In this document: positions 33,875 to 42,513 of the stretch, piece after piece
Numbering within the stretch: position 1 is the stretch's first letter
Layout of the letters: each line of letters starts with the position of its first letter
NCBI GenBank assembly: GCA_025149125.1
Contig: CP102272.1
Location: 1,116,001 to 1,180,000 of the forward strand
DNA from: [Clostridium] asparagiforme DSM 15981
GTDB taxonomy: Bacteria > Bacillota > Clostridia > Lachnospirales > Lachnospiraceae
Direction: 5' to 3'
Length of the DNA: 64,000 nucleotides
Program-made: the position numbers and the translations under genes
The notes under the pieces: generated by a model
The model's input: only the letters and a program-made list of their open reading frames with translations
Databases searched by the model: none
Told to the model about the DNA's origin: nothing

Positions 33875-35218
33875 ATGGTAAATCTGATCGTTGAGACATC
33901 CAAATACCTGATGATATTTTTGATGGCAGTCTACACCTACGCCAATTTCCGCTTCTTCTCCTTCGCGGACCTGCGCAGGAAACAGAAGGTGTGCGGACGC
34001 CAGAACCGGTGCATGTTCCTGATTCATTTCCTGGCGTACCTGGTTTTGACGCTGAAGGCGGGGGACGAGCTGCTGAAAATGCAGCTGTGGGCGTTCTATG
34101 CGGCCCAGGTGGTATTTTTCCTGTGCTACATTTACCTGTACCGCCTGATTTACCGCAATGTGTCACGGCTGCTGGTGAACAATACCTGCATGCTTTTGTG
34201 CGTGGGTTTTATCATGCTGACGCGGCTGTCGCTGGACAAGGCGGTCAAACAGTTTGCCATTGTGGTGATCAGCGCCGCAGTCACCTGGCTGATCCCCTGG
34301 GTGATGGAACGGGTGTGGCAGCTCTGCAAATTGCAGTGGGTTTACGCTGCCGCGGGTCTGGCGGTGCTGCTGCTGGTCTGCGTGGCGGGCAACGAGAGCT
34401 TCGGCGCGCAGCTGTCCCTGACCGTGGGCGGCATCTCCATCCAGCCGTCGGAATTTGTAAAGATCACCTTTGTGTTTTTTGTGGCCGCCATGTTCTACCA
34501 ATCCCTGGAATTTAAAACCATCCTGGTCACCACCGTGGTGGCCGCTCTCCACGTGGTGATCATGGTAGCCTCCAAGGATCTGGGAGGCGCGCTGATTTTC
34601 TTCATCACCTACGTGGCCATGCTGTTTATCGCCACGGGACGGTGGTCCTACCTGTTAGCCGGGGCCGGCTGCGGGGCCGGGGCGGCCGTGCTGGCTTACC
34701 AGCTGTTCGATCATGTGCGCCGACGGGTCTTTGCCTGGAGCAATCCCTGGGCGGACATCGACAACACGGGCTATCAGATCACCCAGTCCCTCTTTGCCAT
34801 CGGCACGGGCGGCTGGTTCGGCATGGGGCTGTCCCAGGGACTTCCGAGGAAAATCCCGGTGGTGGAGAAGGATTTCATCTTCGCCGCCATTTCCGAGGAG
34901 ATGGGAGCCATTTTCGCCATCTGCGTGCTCCTCATCTGCCTGGGCTGCTTTCTCCAGTTCATGATGATCGCAACGCGGATGCAGGCGGTATTTTACAAAC
35001 TGATCGCCCTGGGGCTGGGGCTTGAGTACATCATCCAGGTGTTCCTGACCGTGGGCGGCGTGACGAAATTCATCCCGTCCACCGGCGTGACCCTGCCCTT
35101 TGTCAGCTACGGCGGCAGCTCGATTCTCGGCACCTTCATCCTGTTCGGGATTATCCAGGGGTTGTATATCCTCAAACGCAACGATGAGGAAGAGATGGAA
35201 ATGGAAGAGGAGGCGTAG
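33875..35218 (+). CDS. SEDS-family peptidoglycan polymerase (FtsW/RodA/SpoVE type)
   Basis: A 447-residue polytopic membrane protein with about ten helices. The SEDS core appears as QLSLTVGGISIQPSEFVKI (first conserved loop) and FIFAAISEEMGAIFAI plus STGVTLPFVSYGGSS (end signature). These enzymes polymerise lipid II glycan strands. It is followed five bases later by a class B penicillin-binding protein gene, the expected polymerase/transpeptidase pair. The pair sits outside a division or elongation gene cluster, so the exact role (elongation, division or sporulation) is open. AGGAGG precedes the ATG. Confidence 0.93.
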   Translation: MVNLIVETSKYLMIFLMAVYTYANFRFFSFADLRRKQKVCGRQNRCMFLIHFLAYLVLTLKAGDELLKMQLWAFYAAQVVFFLCYIYLYRLIYRNVSRLLVNNTCMLLCVGFIMLTRLSLDKAVKQFAIVVISAAVTWLIPWVMERVWQLCKLQWVYAAAGLAVLLLVCVAGNESFGAQLSLTVGGISIQPSEFVKITFVFFVAAMFYQSLEFKTILVTTVVAALHVVIMVASKDLGGALIFFITYVAMLFIATGRWSYLLAGAGCGAGAAVLAYQLFDHVRRRVFAWSNPWADIDNTGYQITQSLFAIGTGGWFGMGLSQGLPRKIPVVEKDFIFAAISEEMGAIFAICVLLICLGCFLQFMMIATRMQAVFYKLIALGLGLEYIIQVFLTVGGVTKFIPSTGVTLPFVSYGGSSILGTFILFGIIQGLYILKRNDEEEMEMEEEA

Positions 35219-35223
35219 GCGGA

Positions 35224-36654
35224 ATGAAAAAAGCGGACCCAAATCCGAAGGCAAACCGGAATATTCTCAAGCTGGTCTACGTCATTGTGGCCCTGTTTCT
35301 GGGCCTGATCGCCTATATGGCTTATTTTCTGCAGGTCAGGGGCGAGGATGTGATCAACAATTCCTATAACGCCAGGCTGGACAGCTTCGCGGACCGGATT
35401 ATCCGCGGCAAAATTCTGGCCTCCGACGGCACTGTGCTGGCGGAGACACAGATTGACGGGGACGGAAACGAGACCCGGGTCTACCCCTACGGCAGCGTAT
35501 TCGACCACGCGGTGGGCTATTCCACCAAGGGTAAGACCGGCATCGAATCCCTGGCCAATTTCTTCCTGCTGACAAGCCACGTCAATTTGATGGAGCAGGC
35601 CCTAAACCAGATGTCCGGTGAGAAAAATCTGGGGGATAATGTGTACACCACCCTGGACCCGCAGCTCCAGCAGGCGGCCTGGGATGCTTTGGGAGACCGC
35701 CGGGGCGCGGTGATCGCCATGGAGCCGGACACGGGAAAAATACTGGCCATGGTATCCAAGCCGGGCTACGACCCCAACACCATCGCCGCCGATTGGGAGA
35801 CCCTGACCAGCGAGGAGAACGACCAGGGCCAGCTGTTAAACCGGGTCACCCAGGGAATGTATCCGCCGGGCTCCACCTTCAAGATCGTGACGGCCCTGGA
35901 GTACATGAGGGAACGGCCGGAAGATTACAAAAATTTCCAGTTTGACTGCAGCGGTCTGTATGTAAACGGCGACTACCAGATCCGCTGTTACCACGGAAAT
36001 GCCCACGGCCACCAGGATTTCACTTTGGCCTTCGCCAATTCCTGCAACGGGGCCTTCGCCAGCCTCGGGCTGGATCTGGACCTGGGCCGGTTTGCCAAAA
36101 CGGCTCAGGACGTGCTGTTCAACTCGCCGCTGCCCCTGTCCGGGCTGCCCTACAAGCAGAGTTCCTTTGCCATGAAGCCAGGGGCCGGGACCTGGGAAAT
36201 CCTTCAGACCTCCATGGGCCAGGGCGTCACCCAGGTCACGCCATTGCACAACGCGCTGATCACGGCAGCGATTGCCAACGGGGGCACGCTGATGCGCCCC
36301 TATCTGCTGGACCGCGTGGAAAACGTGGGGGGCGAGGAGATTCGCAAGTTTCTGCCAACGGCCCACGGGAACCTGATGACCGCGGAGGAAGCGGCCAATT
36401 TGACCGAGCTTATGCGGGCGGTGGTCACCGAGGGCACCGGTTCCGCGGTGCGCACCGACGCCTACACCGTGGCGGCTAAAACCGGATCGGCGGAATTTGA
36501 GACCGGGAAGGAAACGCACGCCTGGTTCACCGGTTTCGCCCCGGCCGAATCCCCGAAGATCGTGGTCACCGTAGTGGTGGAGGAAGCGGGCAGCGGAGGC
36601 CGTGAGGCAGCGCCGATTGCGCGGCAGCTGTTTGATCTTTATATGAGCCGGTGA
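35224..36654 (+). CDS. class B penicillin-binding protein (transpeptidase)
   Basis: A 476-residue PBP with one N-terminal membrane anchor (residues 18-40), a short pedestal and a transpeptidase domain. Active-site motifs are all present: STFK with Ser217, SCN at 273-275 and KTG at 419-421. It is shorter than typical PBP2/PBP3, as in PbpA-type partners of SEDS proteins in Actinobacteria and Firmicutes. Cross-links the strands made by the neighbouring SEDS enzyme. Confidence 0.93.
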   Translation: MKKADPNPKANRNILKLVYVIVALFLGLIAYMAYFLQVRGEDVINNSYNARLDSFADRIIRGKILASDGTVLAETQIDGDGNETRVYPYGSVFDHAVGYSTKGKTGIESLANFFLLTSHVNLMEQALNQMSGEKNLGDNVYTTLDPQLQQAAWDALGDRRGAVIAMEPDTGKILAMVSKPGYDPNTIAADWETLTSEENDQGQLLNRVTQGMYPPGSTFKIVTALEYMRERPEDYKNFQFDCSGLYVNGDYQIRCYHGNAHGHQDFTLAFANSCNGAFASLGLDLDLGRFAKTAQDVLFNSPLPLSGLPYKQSSFAMKPGAGTWEILQTSMGQGVTQVTPLHNALITAAIANGGTLMRPYLLDRVENVGGEEIRKFLPTAHGNLMTAEEAANLTELMRAVVTEGTGSAVRTDAYTVAAKTGSAEFETGKETHAWFTGFAPAESPKIVVTVVVEEAGSGGREAAPIARQLFDLYMSR

Positions 36655-36701
36655 TGGGACCGGCGGGCCCGCCGCATATCGGCAATGTGACCCACCGAAT
36701 A

Positions 36702-36750
36702 CAAAAAACGTTCCGTATTTCCTTTCATGGGAAGTTCGGAACGTTTTTTG
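36702..36750. terminator. bidirectional intrinsic terminator
   Basis: Perfect 14-bp arms (CAAAAAACGTTCCG at 36702-36715 and its complement at 36737-36750). The A and T runs make it work from both sides, serving the PBP gene and the small minus-strand gene. Confidence 0.92.
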
Positions 36751-36775
36751 CGTGTTACGGCCCGGCGGGGTCCGC

Positions 36776-36946
36776 CTATCCGCAGTAAACGGCGGATGAG
36801 CTTCTTTTTGCACTGCGCTGCGCAGGAACGCATTCCTTATGTTCCAGAGAAACCGCTGAAAACATCGGCACACCGCCCACAAAATCCACGCGCACATTCA
36901 TACCGCGCCCGATAAAGTTCTGCATCATCTCAAAAATCGTCTTCAT
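36776..36946 (-). CDS. small uncharacterised protein (56 residues)
   Basis: An ATG preceded by a strong AAAAGGAGAATACAATT opens a 56-codon frame starting MKTIFEMMQNFIGRGMNVRV. The N-terminal 25 residues are an amphipathic helix-like stretch, followed by VDFVGGVPMF and a basic, cysteine-containing tail. The gene ends just before the bidirectional terminator, and a TTGACA-like element lies upstream on the same strand near 37073-37078. I do not recognise the family. Ribosome site and terminator make real expression plausible. Confidence 0.55.
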   Translation of the reverse strand: MKTIFEMMQNFIGRGMNVRVDFVGGVPMFSAVSLEHKECVPAQRSAKRSSSAVYCG

Positions 36947-37083
36947 AATTGTATTCTCCTTTTGATCTCCAAATAGCAATCCAAATTCTACGCCCTGAAT
37001 ATAGCACTTGTGCATAAAAAAGTAAACTAATAATATGCAGAATAGCCAAAAAACATGATTGTAAACAAAGATTGTCAACTTAG

Positions 37084-37212
37084 AAGAGCTTTGATCAAGC
37101 CCTATTTAATCCGGGAATCGCTGTGAAACCGGATGGTACTGTAATGTTGCATGGAAAACAAGGTGTCTACTACCGGCATTTTGTACAAATTAAATTGAAT
37201 AACTTAGTTTAA
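37084..37212 (+). pseudogene. possible 3' remnant of a lost gene
   Basis: An open frame of 42 codons directly after an in-frame stop reads as plausible protein (NPGIAVKPDGTVMLHGKQGV then YYRHFVQIKL) and ends in TAA. It has no start or ribosome site and is AT-richer than its neighbours. It overlaps the AAACTA-type control region of the sugar operon. It may be chance; I do not recognise a parent family. The 36947-37292 gap otherwise contains only promoter elements. Confidence 0.3.
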
Positions 37213-37249
37213 AAAGTATGTTTACAAACTAGAATTACAATAGTATAAT
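37204..37249 (+). promoter_or_regulatory. sugar-operon promoter with TTAGTTT/AAACTA operator
   Basis: TTTACA (37221-37226) and TATAAT (37244-37249) with a 17-bp spacer. TTAGTTT (37204-37210) and its near complement AAACTAG (37226-37232) flank the -35, much like XylR-type ROK operators of Firmicutes. A ROK repressor gene lies in the same cluster. Confidence 0.7.
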
Positions 37250-37292
37250 AAGGTCAGTTAAAAGATAAACGATCCGGGAGGGAGATGGGAGA

Positions 37293-38477
37293 ATGGAAGG
37301 CCGGCGCAAAGCCATGACATACCGCCTGCTGGCGGTGAACACATTCGTATGGACCACAACGGCGCTGTATATGCCATTTATCGGAGCCTACTACACGCAG
37401 CAGGGGATCACCCCTCTCCAGATCGGGATTCTGACCTCCATCGGGCCGGTGGTCTCCATCCTGATCCAGCCCATGTGGGCGTACATAAGCGACCGGAGCG
37501 GCCGGCACAGATTGGTGCTCATCATCGTCTCCATCGGCAGCGGGGCCGCGATCTTAAGCTATCTGGTCCGCGTCAGCTTTGGGGCCTTCATGGTGGCTAC
37601 GGTGCTTCTGACTATATTCAACACCTCTATTCTGCCGTTGAGCGACGCGTTGGTGACGAACCTGGCGGCAAAGCTGGAGGCCAACTTCGCCCACATCCGC
37701 ATGGGCGGCACCATCGGCTTTGCGATCACCGCCCTGGTGCTGGGGAATTTCCTCAAAAGCCGTCCCGCGCTGATCTTCGTGCTGGGAAGCGCCGGGTATT
37801 TCCTGCTGGTGGGATTCTTAATGCTTCTGCCGGAGGATCGGGAGCGTACGGGAAAAAGCCGGAGCCGGGAGAACGGGCCGGACTCAAAGCGTATTTTTAA
37901 AAATAAACAGATTTATCTGGTGCTTTTCCTGGCCTTCATCATGCAGCTGGGGATGAGCTTTACCGGAACCTTTTACTCGGTGTATGTGATCTCCCTGGGC
38001 TACGGCCAGTCTATCGTGGGCCTGTCCAGTTTCATATCGGCCATGAGCGAGGTCCCCATCCTGATGTGCGCCAACCGCCTGATCCGAAAATTTGGCGCGG
38101 TGAACCTGCTGATCTTTTCCGTGCTTATGATGGCGCTCAGGCTGCTGTTCGCCGGAAGCGGAGTGCTTCCCCTGATGCTGCTGTCCCAGCTGCTTCAGAG
38201 CGTGACCTACATGACCAGCTATTACAGCTGCGTGATGTTTATCAGCGAAAATGTGGTGGAGGGAAAGATTTCCCAGGGACAGAGCCGTCTGGCCATCGTC
38301 CAGGCGGGGATCGGGGCCGTGTCGGGCAATATTCTGGGCGGCCTGATGACGGACCGCTTCGGGGTCCACCGTTCTTTTATGGTTATGTCCGCATGTGTCC
38401 TTCTGACGGCCTGCCTCAACGCTGGTCTGGTCTGCCGTTATAACCGGCGGAAGAAGGCGGGCATGTGTGTTCAATAG
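37293..38477 (+). CDS. MFS transporter, nucleoside/sugar:H+ symporter-like
   Basis: A 394-residue carrier with about twelve membrane helices. The N-terminal part has YMPFIGAYYTQQGITPLQIG and the loop motif DRSGRHRL between helices II and III, typical of the LacY-like MFS_1 group. First gene of the sugar operon, so probably an importer of the sugar used by the kinase and isomerase that follow. A second carrier of a different family lies downstream. Confidence 0.83.
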   Translation: MEGRRKAMTYRLLAVNTFVWTTTALYMPFIGAYYTQQGITPLQIGILTSIGPVVSILIQPMWAYISDRSGRHRLVLIIVSIGSGAAILSYLVRVSFGAFMVATVLLTIFNTSILPLSDALVTNLAAKLEANFAHIRMGGTIGFAITALVLGNFLKSRPALIFVLGSAGYFLLVGFLMLLPEDRERTGKSRSRENGPDSKRIFKNKQIYLVLFLAFIMQLGMSFTGTFYSVYVISLGYGQSIVGLSSFISAMSEVPILMCANRLIRKFGAVNLLIFSVLMMALRLLFAGSGVLPLMLLSQLLQSVTYMTSYYSCVMFISENVVEGKISQGQSRLAIVQAGIGAVSGNILGGLMTDRFGVHRSFMVMSACVLLTACLNAGLVCRYNRRKKAGMCVQ

Positions 38478-38510
38478 CACTCAAAATATATGAGAAAAGG
38501 TGGTGTAAGC

Positions 38511-39470
38511 ATGAAATTTGATGTGGTGGGGATCGACATGCCCTGCCTGGATTTCGCGGTCAATGTGGATCATTTTCCGGAACCCAACGGAGGCGAACGG
38601 ATTCGGGAGCTGAGCTGGCAGGGCGGCGGAAAGGTGGCTACGGGCCTGGTGGCCGCTGCCAGACTGGGCGCAAAATGCGCGGTGCTTGGAGCGGTGGGAA
38701 GCGACGGCTACGGCCGCTTCTGCGAGAAAGATTTTATCCGGCACGGCATCGATACCAGCGGTCTGCTGACCCGGGAGGGAAGTTCCACAAGCCTGTCCGT
38801 GGTGCTGAGCAACCGGGAGACCATGGGGCGGGCCATTATCTACAACCTGGGCACGGCGGAGAAGATGACAAAGGATGAGCTCCCGTTAGAAGCGGTGAAA
38901 AACGCCCGGTATCTGCACCTTGCGATGCTGGACGACGTGGCGGTTGAAGCCGCAAAGGCAGCCAGGGAGGCCGGGGTCAAGGTGTTTTTGGACGCGGATT
39001 CCTACTCGGATGAGCTGGGGGATTTCATCCCCATGGTGGATGTGTTTGTGGCCTCGGAGTTCGTCTACGACGCCATGTTTGAGGACCGGGATTACGAGGC
39101 GAATTGCCGGAGCGTGATGGAGCGCGGGCCTGAGATCGTGGTGTTCACCTTTGGGGAAAAGGGATGCGTGGGCCTCAGCGCGGAAGGGTATTTTGAGCTT
39201 CCGGCCTACCGGGTGGCGGTAGTGGACACCGTGGGGGCCGGGGACGTTTACCACGGAGCGTTTCTTGCCGGATTGCTCCAGGGCTGGACGGTGGAGAAAA
39301 CAGCGCAGTTTTCCAGCGCCGTGTCCGCCATCAAGTGTACCAGGATCGGTGGCCGGGCCGCCATAGCGGACATGGAAACCGTGAAGCATTTTATGGAAAC
39401 AGGAGAGATCAACTACACGGAGATAGACCGCCGTGTGGAATTTTATAAAAGGGGGATTGACCATGTATAA
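38511..39470 (+). CDS. PfkB-family carbohydrate kinase
   Basis: A 319-residue ribokinase-fold kinase with the first signature GGKVATGLVAAARLG and the ATP/catalytic signature DTVGAGDVYHGAF (catalytic base Asp245). It phosphorylates a sugar hydroxyl with ATP. An ATG seven codons upstream lacks a ribosome site, whereas AAAGGTGG precedes the ATG chosen. Its last codons overlap the isomerase start by eight bases. In context it should phosphorylate the ketose formed by the isomerase, giving the aldolase substrate. Confidence 0.9.
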   Translation: MKFDVVGIDMPCLDFAVNVDHFPEPNGGERIRELSWQGGGKVATGLVAAARLGAKCAVLGAVGSDGYGRFCEKDFIRHGIDTSGLLTREGSSTSLSVVLSNRETMGRAIIYNLGTAEKMTKDELPLEAVKNARYLHLAMLDDVAVEAAKAAREAGVKVFLDADSYSDELGDFIPMVDVFVASEFVYDAMFEDRDYEANCRSVMERGPEIVVFTFGEKGCVGLSAEGYFELPAYRVAVVDTVGAGDVYHGAFLAGLLQGWTVEKTAQFSSAVSAIKCTRIGGRAAIADMETVKHFMETGEINYTEIDRRVEFYKRGIDHV

Positions 39471-40851
39471 ACAGAAACTGATTTTAGGAGTGGCACCGGT
39501 GAAGCGAAGCTTTCTCAGCATGGAGGAGGCAAAACGGCAGAAGGACAAATTTATGGCCGTGATCCGGGATATTAAGCCGGATGCGGTGGAGATCGTGGAT
39601 GTGGACGATCAGTGCGAGAACGGAATCATGTGGGATACCGCAAAAGTTCCCGGCGTGGTGGAAAAGTTCCGCAGCGCGGGCGTTGACGCCCTGTTCATCC
39701 CGTTCTGCGACTTCGGAGAGGAGCAGGTTGCGGCCCAGATTGCAGCGGCCTTCAAGCTGCCCACCCTGGTGTGGGGCGCAAGGGACGAGCGGCCCAACAG
39801 CGACGAGTCCAGAGGCCGGGATACCCAGTGCGGTATGTTCGCCGCCACCAAGGTGCTCCGCCGCCACGGCGTGAAGTACAGTTACATCTACAACTGCGAG
39901 ACGGAGAGCGGCGATTTCAGGAACGGTTATGAGAACTTCCTCCGTGTGGCCATGGTGTTAAAGGCCCTGAAAAATCTGCGGGTGGCCAAAATTGGCGAGC
40001 GCCCGGTGCCCTTCATGAGCGTGATGACCAACGAGGCCAATCTGATCAACCGCTTTGGCGTGACCACCATTCCGGTTTCACCTTACGCGGTGGCCGAGCG
40101 GGCCAAGAAGCTGATCGCGGACAACGATCCGGCGTTCGCTGCCTACTACGATGATCTGACCGCCCGGATGGACAGCAGCGCCATGACGGAAGAAAATGTA
40201 AAAAAGGCCGCGGCCACCAAGATCGCCATCCAGGGGATCATGGAGGAAAACAACTGTTCCGTGGGAGCCTTTGAGTGCTGGTCCGCGTTCCCGGCCGTGC
40301 TGGGCGTCTGCCCCTGCGTGGTATTGGGAGAGATGGCGGATGCGGGTTATCCGCTGGCCTGTGAGACGGATGTGAACGGAGCCATCACCCTGGCGATCCT
40401 GCGGGCCTGTAACCTGTACGAGGAGCCCGGCTTCCTGGCCGACTTAACCATCCGCCATCCCCAGAACGACAACGCGGAGCTTTTGTGGCACTGCGGACCC
40501 TTCCCCTACTCCTTAAAGGCAGAGAGCAGCAAGGCGCGGCTGGTGGACGGACAGGAACGGTTCGAACTGAAGCAGGGCCATCTGACCGTATGCCGTTTCG
40601 ACGACATCGACGGCAAATACTATCTGTTCGCCGGGGAGGGTGACACCACCACCGGGCCGGAGACCAACGGCACCTACGTGTGGTTTGAGGTGGACGACTG
40701 GAAGCGCTGGGAGGAGAAGCTGATGTTCGGACCCTACATCCACCATCTGGGCGGCGCTTACGGCAATTATCTGCCCGTACTGCGCGAGGTGGCCCGTTAT
40801 CTGGAGATTGAATTTGACAACGCCCACGAGCAGGGCGTCCACAGCTTATAA
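39463..40851 (+). CDS. L-fucose/L-arabinose isomerase-like enzyme
   Basis: About 462 residues. The three metal ligands of the FucI/AraA family can be placed in GAFECWSAFP (Glu), ACETDVNGAI (Asp) and YIHHLGGAYG (His). The N-terminal two Rossmann-like domains read GVAPVKRSF and DALFIPFCDFGEEQ. The family interconverts aldoses and ketoses using Mn2+. The usual FucI is ~590 residues, so this is a shorter, divergent member whose sugar cannot be read. It is translationally coupled to the kinase gene. Confidence 0.8.
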   Translation: MYKQKLILGVAPVKRSFLSMEEAKRQKDKFMAVIRDIKPDAVEIVDVDDQCENGIMWDTAKVPGVVEKFRSAGVDALFIPFCDFGEEQVAAQIAAAFKLPTLVWGARDERPNSDESRGRDTQCGMFAATKVLRRHGVKYSYIYNCETESGDFRNGYENFLRVAMVLKALKNLRVAKIGERPVPFMSVMTNEANLINRFGVTTIPVSPYAVAERAKKLIADNDPAFAAYYDDLTARMDSSAMTEENVKKAAATKIAIQGIMEENNCSVGAFECWSAFPAVLGVCPCVVLGEMADAGYPLACETDVNGAITLAILRACNLYEEPGFLADLTIRHPQNDNAELLWHCGPFPYSLKAESSKARLVDGQERFELKQGHLTVCRFDDIDGKYYLFAGEGDTTTGPETNGTYVWFEVDDWKRWEEKLMFGPYIHHLGGAYGNYLPVLREVARYLEIEFDNAHEQGVHSL

Positions 40852-40881
40852 ACCAAAAACCATAGAATGGAGGAAATGAAT

Positions 40882-41385
40882 ATGTATACGATTAAAGCAA
40901 AGGCACTGACCCCCGAGGCGTTTTGTAAGTACGGCACCTACATGAACTTACTGGACAACGATGAGATGGCGAAGGCGTCCATTTTCCCGGCAAATTTCTT
41001 CGCAGACCTGGTGACCCTGGACTTCGGCACCTCCACCCTGCCCACCATTTCCATCTGCCATGTGAAAAAGCAGGAGAAAAACATCGTGGCCTTCCTGGAA
41101 GCCCACAAGTTTACCTGCGAGGGCCTGCTGCCCCTGGACGGCGACGTGATTATCTTTGTGGGAAGCCCGGCGGGAGACCGGTTCTCGGTGGAGAATCTGG
41201 AGGCGTTTTACATTCCAAAGGGCACCTTTGTGAAGCTGAATCCGCTGATCGTCCACGGCACCCAGTATCCGGTGAACACGGATGAAGTACATATCGTGTG
41301 CATGCTGCCGGGACGCACGTTCCGCAACGATATGATTCCCCAGCCTCTGGAGGAGAATGAGAAAGCGGAGATCGTTCTGGAATAA
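40882..41385 (+). CDS. small cupin-like protein of the sugar operon (DUF4867-like)
   Basis: A 167-residue soluble beta-rich protein. Motifs such as EAFYIPKGTFVKLNPLIVHG resemble the cupin core of ureidoglycolate-lyase-type folds and of small proteins found next to fucose-isomerase-like genes in Firmicutes (DUF4867, named from memory). GGAGGA precedes the ATG chosen. No enzyme activity can be assigned; an epimerase or mutarotase helper for the sugar is one idea. It lies between the isomerase and the aldose epimerase. Confidence 0.6.
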   Translation: MYTIKAKALTPEAFCKYGTYMNLLDNDEMAKASIFPANFFADLVTLDFGTSTLPTISICHVKKQEKNIVAFLEAHKFTCEGLLPLDGDVIIFVGSPAGDRFSVENLEAFYIPKGTFVKLNPLIVHGTQYPVNTDEVHIVCMLPGRTFRNDMIPQPLEENEKAEIVLE

Positions 41386-41400
41386 GGAAGGAGCCTGGCG

Positions 41401-42441
41401 ATGTGCGAAAAAATTCTGTTCGGCACCATGCCGGATGGGGAACCGGTGTACCTTTGCAGGCTGGATAACCGGAGGGGAACAAGGGCCGAGATCCTCAGCC
41501 TGGGTGGAATCATCCGGGGTATATGGACTGTAGACCGGAACGGAAATACGGCGGACGTGGTGCTGGGCCAGGATAATCTGCAGGCTTATCTGGAAAATCC
41601 TTCCTGTTCCGGCGCTGTGATCGGCCGGGTGGCCAACAGGATTTCAGGGGGCCGGTTTACGCTCTCGGACCGGGAGTACCGGCTGGAGCAGAACGATCGG
41701 GGAAACTGCCTGCACAGCGGCAGCGGGAATTACGCGGCACGCAATTTCAAGGTGGAAGAATCCGGGGAGGACGAGGTGGTCCTTTCCCTGCGGGATGCGG
41801 GGAAAGATGGCTTCCCCGGGGAAGCGGCGGTCACGGTACGTTATCAGTTAACGGAGGACCACACGCTGCGTGTGGCCTACCGGGCAGATGTGTCGGAGGC
41901 GACGCCGGTGAACCTGACCAACCACTGCTACTTCAACCTGGGAGGCCACGGCCGTCCGGAGACCGGGGATCACACGGTGATGATCCGGGCGGATTACTAC
42001 ACGGCGGCAGATGAAAACTGCATCCCCACCGGGGAAATACTCCAGGTAGAGGGCACGCCTCTGGATTTAAGGCAGGCCCGGCCCTTGGGAGAGGCCATAG
42101 AGGAGCTGTCGGAGAGCCGGTGGGACTACGGCGGGTTCGACCACAACTATGTGATCGCGGGCCGGGGATTCCGTCTGGCCGCAGCCGCTTGGGATCCCGG
42201 GAGCGGCCGCAAACTGGAGGTTTACACAGATGCGCCCGGAATGCAGTTCTACACGGCGAATCACCTGAACGGGGTATCAAAAAATAAAGAAGGCGCGTCC
42301 TATCCGAAGCACTGTGCCTACTGTTTCGAGACACAGAATTTTCCGGACGCGGTCAACATCGGCCACTTTCCGAATCCGATTGTAATGGAAGGCGGCAGTA
42401 TGGTAACATTGACGGAGTTCCGTTTTTCTGTGGCGGATTAG
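41401..42441 (+). CDS. aldose 1-epimerase (GalM family)
   Basis: A 346-residue GalM-fold mutarotase. The motif VNLTNHCYFNLGG contains the catalytic His, and the second conserved acid region lies in YCFETQNFPDAVN (catalytic Glu). An arginine in the region AVIGRVANRI is the usual substrate contact. It interconverts alpha and beta anomers, preparing the sugar for the isomerase. It starts 15 bp after the cupin-like gene, with GGAAGGAG before the ATG. Confidence 0.92.
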   Translation: MCEKILFGTMPDGEPVYLCRLDNRRGTRAEILSLGGIIRGIWTVDRNGNTADVVLGQDNLQAYLENPSCSGAVIGRVANRISGGRFTLSDREYRLEQNDRGNCLHSGSGNYAARNFKVEESGEDEVVLSLRDAGKDGFPGEAAVTVRYQLTEDHTLRVAYRADVSEATPVNLTNHCYFNLGGHGRPETGDHTVMIRADYYTAADENCIPTGEILQVEGTPLDLRQARPLGEAIEELSESRWDYGGFDHNYVIAGRGFRLAAAAWDPGSGRKLEVYTDAPGMQFYTANHLNGVSKNKEGASYPKHCAYCFETQNFPDAVNIGHFPNPIVMEGGSMVTLTEFRFSVAD

Positions 42442-42513
42442 AACGCTGCGGCGGCCTTTAGGCCGCTCGGCATATACGATGGATCCGGCAAGTTGCCTGG
42501 AAGGGGGAAAACT

